From positions 682,001 through 746,000 of the forward strand of contig OW568863.1 in assembly GCA_938743325.2 (NCBI GenBank): a stretch of DNA of 64,000 bases, given 5' to 3'. Below the pieces are notes generated by a model, which was not told where the DNA came from, did no database searches, and saw nothing but the letters and a program-made list of their open reading frames with translations. Of this stretch, positions 61,836 through 64,000 are shown one piece after another (position 1 is the stretch's first letter; each line of letters starts with the position of its first letter). The position numbers and the translations under genes were made by a program. Origin of the DNA: Pycnococcus provasolii (Eukaryota > Chlorophyta > Pseudoscourfieldiophyceae > Pseudoscourfieldiales > Pycnococcaceae).

Positions 61836-64000
61836 ATGGCGCCCGTGCTCCACATCGTCGACGCGCCCGGATCGTACCGGTCGTCGAAGGCCGGCATAGC
61901 GGGACTCTTCTGCTCACTCAACGTTCAACGTTCCGATGCCCTTCTGACTTCTGACCTCTCCCCCCTGGGTGGATCAGCATTGGTGTACCCTTACATGCGC
62001 ATCAACGGCGAGATCGTCGTGGGGGATAACGCGTGCGCGCGATTCCTCGCGTCATCAGCTCGTAACGCACTCGTGCCGCCCGCGCCGATGGGACAACAAG
62101 CGGCGGCACGCATGGCGGAGATCGACGCAGTGATTGACGCGTCCGCTTCCATGCTCGCACCACCCGCGCTCGCCATGCACGATAACATGCTCAGTGGCGC
62201 GTTCGACGCAGCGATGTGCGCACGATGCCGCGACGCCTTATTGGTTAACCTCAAGGCGACCGACGAAGGGCTCAAAACCAAGACGTTTCTGTGCGGTGAC
62301 GCCATCACGCTGGCGGACGTTGTCGTCTGCGTGGACGTCTTCCCCGCGTTCGCGCACGCGTTCACAGAAGCGGACAGGAAGCGTGTGCCGAACGTTACAA
62401 GGTGGTTCACGACCGTCGTCAACCACCCGCACTTCGCCAAGGTGCTCGGAGGTGCGCCGAAAACGCCAAAGGCGCTCGCGGCACTGCCGACGCGAAAGCT
62501 TCAGGAAGCGGCGGCACCAGCCAAGGCGGACAAGGCTGCAGCCAAGAAGCCGGCGGGTGAGAAGAAGGGTGGTGGAGGTGCCGAGCAAAAGAAAAAGGGT
62601 GGTGGCGGTGCCGAGCAAAAGAAAAAGGGTGGTGGCGCCGACGCCAAGAAAGCTGGCGGGTCCAACCAGCCTTCGTCGGGTGGTGGTGTCGACATACCGA
62701 AGACTGTCGAACAGTTCGGCGAGTGGTTCAGCCAGGTGTGCACGAAGGGCGAGCTCATCGAGTACTACGACGTTTCCGGATGCTACATCCTCCGCCCGTG
62801 GAGCTACACCATATGGGAGCACATCAAGGACTTCTTCGACGCCGAGATTAAGAAGCTTGGCGTTCAGAACTGCTACTTCCCGATGTTCGTCACGAAGGAC
62901 GTGCTCGAGAAGGAGAAGGATCACGTTGAGGGCTTCGCGCCGGAGGTGGCGTGGGTGACCAAATCCGGCGAGTCGGACCTCGAGGTGCCGCTGGCAATCC
63001 GCCCGACGTCTGAGACGGTGATGTACCCCGTCTTTGCCAAGTGGATTCGATCGCACCGCGACCTTCCGTTGAAGCTGAACCAGTGGTGCAACGTCGTGCG
63101 ATGGGAATTTAAGCACCCCACGCCCTTCATCCGCACGCGCGAGTTCCTCTGGCAGGAGGGGCACACGGCACATGCGAATAAGAAGAGTGCGGACGACGAG
63201 GTGATCACCATTCTGAAGCTGTACGCTCGCATCTACGAGGAGCTTCTCGCATGCCCCGTGATCCAGGGAGTGAAGAGCGAGAAGGAGAAGTTTGCGGGCG
63301 GCCTTTACACGACGACCGTCGAGGCATTTATTCCCACCACGGGTAAGGGTGTGCAGGGTGGCACGAGCCACAACTTGGGGCAGAACTTCGCGAAAATGTT
63401 CAACATAGAGTTTGAGTCGGAGGAGAAGGGTGCATCGAAGGGTCAGAAGAACCTCGTGTGGCAGAACAGCTGGGGCTTGACAACACGCACGATCGGCGTG
63501 ATGATCATGGTGCATGGCGACGACAATGGTCTCGTCGTGCCGCCACGCGTGGCGCCGCATCAGATTGTGATCGTGACGATTCCCAACTCGAAGATGTCCA
63601 AGGAGGAGCTCGACGCCATGGATGCCGCGGCGGAGAAACTTTCGGGTGATTTGGAGGCGCCGGGTGCGGAGCCTGCAAATCCGTTCAATGCCATCCGCTC
63701 AAAGACGGACCTTCGATCAAATTACACTCCTGGCTGGAAGTACAACTACTGGGAGATGCGCGGTGTTCCAATTCGCTGTGAGATTGGACCCAAGGACATG
63801 GCGAACAAGGCGTGTGTTTTCGTTCGACGTGACACACGCGAGAAGACATTCTGCAGCTGGTCCGAGGCTAAGGCGACGGCGACCGCTCTGCTTGCAAAGA
63901 TGCAGGCTGAGATGCTCGAGCGAGCACGAAAGCAAACACAGGAGCAGTGTTGCACGGTAACGAAGTGGGAGGATTTTGTTCCTGCACTCGACAACCGATG
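61836..64000 (+). CDS. PRORS: Prolyl-tRNA synthetase (archaeal/eukaryotic type) with GST-like N-domain, partial
   Basis: An open frame of 721 codons from the ATG at 61836 runs off the right edge. Residues about 1-205 resemble a GST-like domain of the kind found in multi-synthetase-complex proteins ('[15 protein letters not shown]', '[19 protein letters not shown]', '[14 protein letters not shown]'). A Lys/Gly/Ala-rich linker contains a duplicated '[10 protein letters not shown]' unit. The class II core follows: '[19 protein letters not shown]', '[16 protein letters not shown]', '[20 protein letters not shown]' (motif 2), '[20 protein letters not shown]' and '[17 protein letters not shown]' (motif 3). 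It charges tRNA-Pro in the cytosol. The anticodon domain is partly present; the end lies beyond the window. Confidence 0.92.
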   Translation, partial: MAPVLHIVDAPGSYRSSKAGIAGLFCSLNVQRSDALLTSDLSPLGGSALVYPYMRINGEIVVGDNACARFLASSARNALVPPAPMGQQAAARMAEIDAVIDASASMLAPPALAMHDNMLSGAFDAAMCARCRDALLVNLKATDEGLKTKTFLCGDAITLADVVVCVDVFPAFAHAFTEADRKRVPNVTRWFTTVVNHPHFAKVLGGAPKTPKALAALPTRKLQEAAAPAKADKAAAKKPAGEKKGGGGAEQKKKGGGGAEQKKKGGGADAKKAGGSNQPSSGGGVDIPKTVEQFGEWFSQVCTKGELIEYYDVSGCYILRPWSYTIWEHIKDFFDAEIKKLGVQNCYFPMFVTKDVLEKEKDHVEGFAPEVAWVTKSGESDLEVPLAIRPTSETVMYPVFAKWIRSHRDLPLKLNQWCNVVRWEFKHPTPFIRTREFLWQEGHTAHANKKSADDEVITILKLYARIYEELLACPVIQGVKSEKEKFAGGLYTTTVEAFIPTTGKGVQGGTSHNLGQNFAKMFNIEFESEEKGASKGQKNLVWQNSWGLTTRTIGVMIMVHGDDNGLVVPPRVAPHQIVIVTIPNSKMSKEELDAMDAAAEKLSGDLEAPGAEPANPFNAIRSKTDLRSNYTPGWKYNYWEMRGVPIRCEIGPKDMANKACVFVRRDTREKTFCSWSEAKATATALLAKMQAEMLERARKQTQEQCCTVTKWEDFVPALDNR

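Noticed and set aside
62238-63560. A 440-codon open frame on the minus strand
   Set aside because: It is antisense to the well-supported ProRS gene and arises from GC-rich codon bias; no recognisable domain.

Overview
This window looks like nuclear DNA from a green alga with a small, compact, GC-rich genome, probably a prasinophyte-grade or related chlorophyte. The gene set is eukaryotic: histone chaperone ASF1, UBC12, UFSP2, TRAPPC2L, COMMD and F-box proteins. Many proteins carry plastid-style N-terminal extensions: uL15c, a YlmG/YGGT protein, argininosuccinate synthase, a TlyA-type rRNA methyltransferase and a lumen-type dehydrogenase. Genes are tightly packed, mostly intronless, on both strands. 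The five spliced genes I could resolve have short introns (about 83-197 bp) with GT-AG ends. Short TTAGGG-type telomere-like blocks lie in the intergenic DNA. A Tctex1-type dynein light chain and an EF-hand/HELP (EML-like) protein suggest a lineage that makes or made flagella. I saw no convincing tRNA, rRNA, CRISPR array or intact transposon.

Layout. 1-13 kb: partial EML-like gene, TRAPPC2L, a four-TM protein, spliced Cpn10, RTF2, formylglycine-generating enzyme, two secreted or surface proteins (one like the alpha2delta calcium-channel subunit), a COMMD protein and a YlmG-like plastid protein. 12.7-25.5 kb: TlyA-like methyltransferase, PP2C, spliced ASF1, a BAH-domain protein, a DIS3L2-like exonuclease, a five-repeat protein and a spliced NmrA-like reductase. 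25.7-45 kb: UFSP2, FHA protein, UBC12, a small spliced unknown, an HP30-like Tim17/SAM protein, uL15c, an unknown, a lumen-type SDR, an F-box protein, an MFS carrier, a histidine phosphatase, CDP-diacylglycerol synthase and the dynein light chain (three exons). 45-64 kb: a bacterial/plastid-type RNA polymerase beta subunit, pyroglutamyl peptidase, a RING/TRAF zinc-finger protein, a cyclic-2,3-diphosphoglycerate-synthetase-like P-loop protein, an acidic-tailed unknown, argininosuccinate synthase, an NAD+-dependent DNA ligase, a pherophorin-like surface protein and the start of a prolyl-tRNA synthetase that runs off the right edge.

The most notable items are these. A full-length RpoB sits in nuclear-type context behind a Ser-rich leader, although this subunit is normally plastid-encoded in green lineages. 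About 9 kb away is a complete bacterial-type NAD+-dependent ligase, a class not expected in eukaryotic nuclei; both fit plastid-targeted information-processing machinery. A cDPGS-like protein, a family known from archaea and bacteria, lies between them. Seven telomere-like blocks all fall between divergently transcribed gene pairs, which suggests a promoter role.

Limits: start codons and introns were assigned by eye, using ATG only; targeting calls are inferences from composition; no database search was run.
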